A DNA stretch of 64,000 nt from the NCBI GenBank assembly GCA_018842655.1, contig JAGTWN010000004.1:868001-932000 (forward strand). The letters run 5' to 3'. The translations under genes and the position numbers were made by a program. This document shows, in pieces, positions 61,655-64,000 of the stretch (position 1 is its first letter; every line of letters starts with the position of its first letter). Under the pieces are notes generated by a model, which did no database searches, had not been told where the DNA came from, and saw nothing but the letters and a program-made list of their open reading frames with translations. The DNA is from Candidatus Pantoea haifensis. GTDB lineage: Bacteria > Pseudomonadota > Gammaproteobacteria > Enterobacterales > Enterobacteriaceae.

Positions 61655-62611
61655 ATGTGGAAACGTTTACTTCTGACCACGCTGGTCAGCGCCGCGTTGA
61701 CCGGACCGGTGATGGCTGCGGATATGACGGTTGGCTTCTCACAGGTGGGCTCAGAATCCGGCTGGCGCGCAGCAGAAACCAATGTGGCGAAAAGTGAGGC
61801 ACAGAAACGCGGCATTACATTGAAAATCGCAGATGGACAGCAAAAACAAGAGAATCAAATCAAAGCAGTACGTTCATTTATCGCACAGGGCGTAGATGCG
61901 ATTTTTATCGCCCCGGTCGTACAAACAGGTTGGGAGCCAGTATTAGAAGAGGCCAAAGAGGCCAAAATACCGGTATTCCTGCTGGATCGCGCCATTGTAG
62001 TGAAAGACAAATCGCTCTATATGGCGGTGATAACGGCGGATAACGTTTTAGAAGGCAAACTGATTGGCGACTGGCTGGTAAAAACCGTTGGCGATAAACA
62101 GTGTAACGTGGTGGAACTGCAGGGCACCGTGGGTGCCAGCGTGGCGATTGATCGTAAGAAAGGCTTTGCCGAAGCGATTGCGGGTCACCAAAACATCAAG
62201 GTGATCCGTTCGCAGTCGGGTGACTTTACCCGCAGTAAAGGCAAAGAGGTGATGGAAAGCTTTATCAAAGCAGAAAATAACGGCAAGAACATCTGCATGG
62301 TGTATGCGCACAACGATGATATGGCAATTGGTGCAATTCAGGCCATTAAAGAAGCGGGTCTGAAGCCAGGGAAAGATATTCTGACCGGATCAATTGATGG
62401 TGTCCCTGATATTTACAAAGCGATGATGGCAGGCGAAGCCAACGCCAACGTGGAACTGACGCCAAATATGGCTGGCCCGGCGTTTGATGCGCTGGAGAAG
62501 TTCAAAAAAGAGGGGACTTTGCCACCCAAAATTATCAAAACCGAATCGAAACTCTTCTTACCTGCCGACGCTCAGGTGGAGCTGGACAAGAAAAAAGGGA
62601 TGGGTTACTAA
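61655..62611 (+). CDS. ytfQ: YtfQ, galactofuranose-binding periplasmic protein
   Basis: YtfQ is the solute-binding protein of the YtfQRT-YjfF importer. The ATG at 61655 gives 318 aa, equal to E. coli. It has signal peptide MWKRLLLTTLVSAALTGPVMA and a mature start DMTVGFSQVGSESGW. The sugar-pocket segments IFIAPVVQTGWEPV and TGSIDGVPDIYKAM resemble ribose-family binding proteins. In E. coli ytfQ lies far from cnu, so the order differs. Confidence 0.94.
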   Translation: MWKRLLLTTLVSAALTGPVMAADMTVGFSQVGSESGWRAAETNVAKSEAQKRGITLKIADGQQKQENQIKAVRSFIAQGVDAIFIAPVVQTGWEPVLEEAKEAKIPVFLLDRAIVVKDKSLYMAVITADNVLEGKLIGDWLVKTVGDKQCNVVELQGTVGASVAIDRKKGFAEAIAGHQNIKVIRSQSGDFTRSKGKEVMESFIKAENNGKNICMVYAHNDDMAIGAIQAIKEAGLKPGKDILTGSIDGVPDIYKAMMAGEANANVELTPNMAGPAFDALEKFKKEGTLPPKIIKTESKLFLPADAQVELDKKKGMGY

Positions 62612-62665
62612 GCCGCAAACCGCCCTTTGGGGCGGTTTTTCATGACGTGAGGCGGAGTCGGGCAC

Positions 62666-64000
62666 ATGACCACACATAATGAATCATCGTTGTTAACCCT
62701 CAGTGGCGTCAGCAAAAATTTCCCTGGCGTTAAGGCGCTGGACAATGTCTCTTTTAGCCTTCGCAAAGGCGAAATAATGGCGCTGTTAGGGGAAAACGGT
62801 GCAGGTAAATCGACGCTGATCAAGGTATTAACCGGTGTATATACACGCGATGCTGGCACTATCACCTTAAATGGTCAGCTTGTTTCGCCCCATAGCACGG
62901 CTGACGCGCAGGCGATGGGTATCGGTACGGTTTACCAGGAAGTGAATTTACTGCCTAACATGTCGGTGGCGGATAACCTTTACATTGGGCGTGAACCGCG
63001 CCGTTTCGGCATGATCGATCGCAAGCGTATGATGCGCGACGCAGACAACCTGATGCGTAATTACGGCTTTTCGCTCGACGTGACGCGTCCGCTGGGCCAT
63101 TACTCAGTGGCAATGCAGCAAATTGTGGCCATCTGTCGTGCGGTCGATCTCTCTGCTCAGGTGTTGATCCTGGATGAACCGACCGCGAGCCTCGATGCCA
63201 GTGAAGTAGAGATGCTGTTTACGCTGATGGCGCAGCTGAAAGCCAAAGGAATGAGCCTGATTTTTGTCACTCACTTTCTGGACCAGGTCTATCGCATTAC
63301 CGACCGAATTACGGTATTGCGCAATGGGCAGTTTATCGCCACGCGAGACACCGCATCCTTGCCGCAAATTGAGCTGATTAAGCTGATGCTGGGCCGCGAA
63401 TTGCTGCAAACCGCCTTGCAGCGCCAGGGCAGCACGCTGCGCAGTCATCACCCCGTCGTCTCCTTTGAGGATTATGGTAAAAAAGGCACGATTGAACCCT
63501 TTAACCTGGCGGTCCGGCCTGGTGAGGTGGTAGGGCTGGCGGGTTTACTGGGATCGGGCCGTACCGAAACCGCAGAGGTCTTGTTTGGTATTCGCCGTGC
63601 CGATCGCGGCACCGCAAAGATCAAAGGCAAAGTGCAGCATATTCGCACCCCGCAAAGGCATCACGGCTGGGGATGGGTTTTTGTCCTGAGGATCGTAAAA
63701 CTGACGGGATCATTGGCGCAGCCTCGGTGCGCGAAAATATCATACTTGCGCTGCAGGCTCAGCGCGGCTGGCTGCGCCCGATTAAAAAGCGTGAACAGCA
63801 AGCCATCGCTGAACGATTTATCAAAAGTCTCGGTATTCGTACTCCGCATGCCGATCAACCGGTTGAGCTGTTATCGGGCGGTAACCAGCAGAAGGTGCTG
63901 CTGTCACGCTGGTTAGTGACTAAGCCGCAATTTCTGATTCTGGATGAGCCGACGCGCGGTATTGATGTTGGCGCTCATGCCGAAATTATTCGGTTAATCG
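62666..64000 (+). CDS. ytfR: YtfR, sugar ABC importer ATPase (partial, frameshift)
   Basis: YtfR is the ATPase with two fused ABC domains. The N-terminal domain has LLGENGAGKST, the signature-like HYSVAMQQIVAICRAV and LILDEPTASLDASEV. The second domain shows GLLGSGRTETAEVLFG and LSGGNQQKVLLSRW, then runs off the window at IDVGAHAEIIRLI. At A3 (63654-63656) one A is missing. Restored, it reads PQKASRLGMGFCPEDRKTDG, very close to E. coli YtfR. Confidence 0.93.

Overview
The window is a stretch of chromosome from an enteric bacterium. Gene order closely follows the sufA to rsxA part of the Escherichia coli map: suf-ldtE-lpp-pykF-tRNA-Val-mdtK-ribE-cfa-ydhC-ydhB-purR-ynhF-mepH-grxD-rnt-gloA-nemA-ydhL-ydhF-sodC-slyA-slyB-anmK, then mliC-pdxH-tyrS-pdxY-gstA-dtpA, then nth-rsxEGDCBA-ydgK-cnu. 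Protein divergence from E. coli, the TreY/TreZ trehalose genes and the differing accessory genes suggest Erwiniaceae (Pantoea/Erwinia-like). The genus is an inference.

Layout. 1-7.4 kb: a Fur-box gene, the complete sufABCDSE Fe-S assembly operon and the L,D-transpeptidase ldtE. 7.4-12.4 kb: lpp, pykF, three tRNA-Val(GAC) genes, the mdtK efflux pump and riboflavin synthase. 12.4-27.3 kb: membrane-lipid, purine-regulator, peptidoglycan, redox and electrophile-detoxification housekeeping genes. 27.4-45.3 kb: a block absent between anmK and mliC in E. coli. It carries a Fur-box FAD oxidoreductase, two YsnF/DUF2382 stress proteins, a YciG-like KGG protein, two tiny acidic MSERP proteins, an SDR, a HAD dehalogenase, a GAF-EAL phosphodiesterase and the glgX-treY-treZ glycogen-to-trehalose cluster. 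Together these look like a desiccation, osmotic or stationary-phase stress block. 45.3-60.9 kb: B6 and tyrosyl-tRNA genes, a GST, a peptide transporter, an unusual glutamine-amidotransferase protein, an HPP membrane protein, nth and the Rsx (Rnf-like) electron-transport operon. 61.6-64 kb: ytfQ and the start of ytfR (galactofuranose ABC importer).

The dominant oddity is technical. About 27 single-base homopolymer contractions and about three single-base insertions break some 21 genes, including essential tyrS. In every broken complete gene, restoring those bases makes the length a multiple of three, and where I can recall an E. coli counterpart it usually matches the expected protein length. 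The pattern is best read as sequencing or assembly error, so these loci are annotated here as whole genes with the shift position noted. I found no CRISPR array, insertion sequence or prophage, and no clear case of a wholly new system. The stress block is the most interesting biology.
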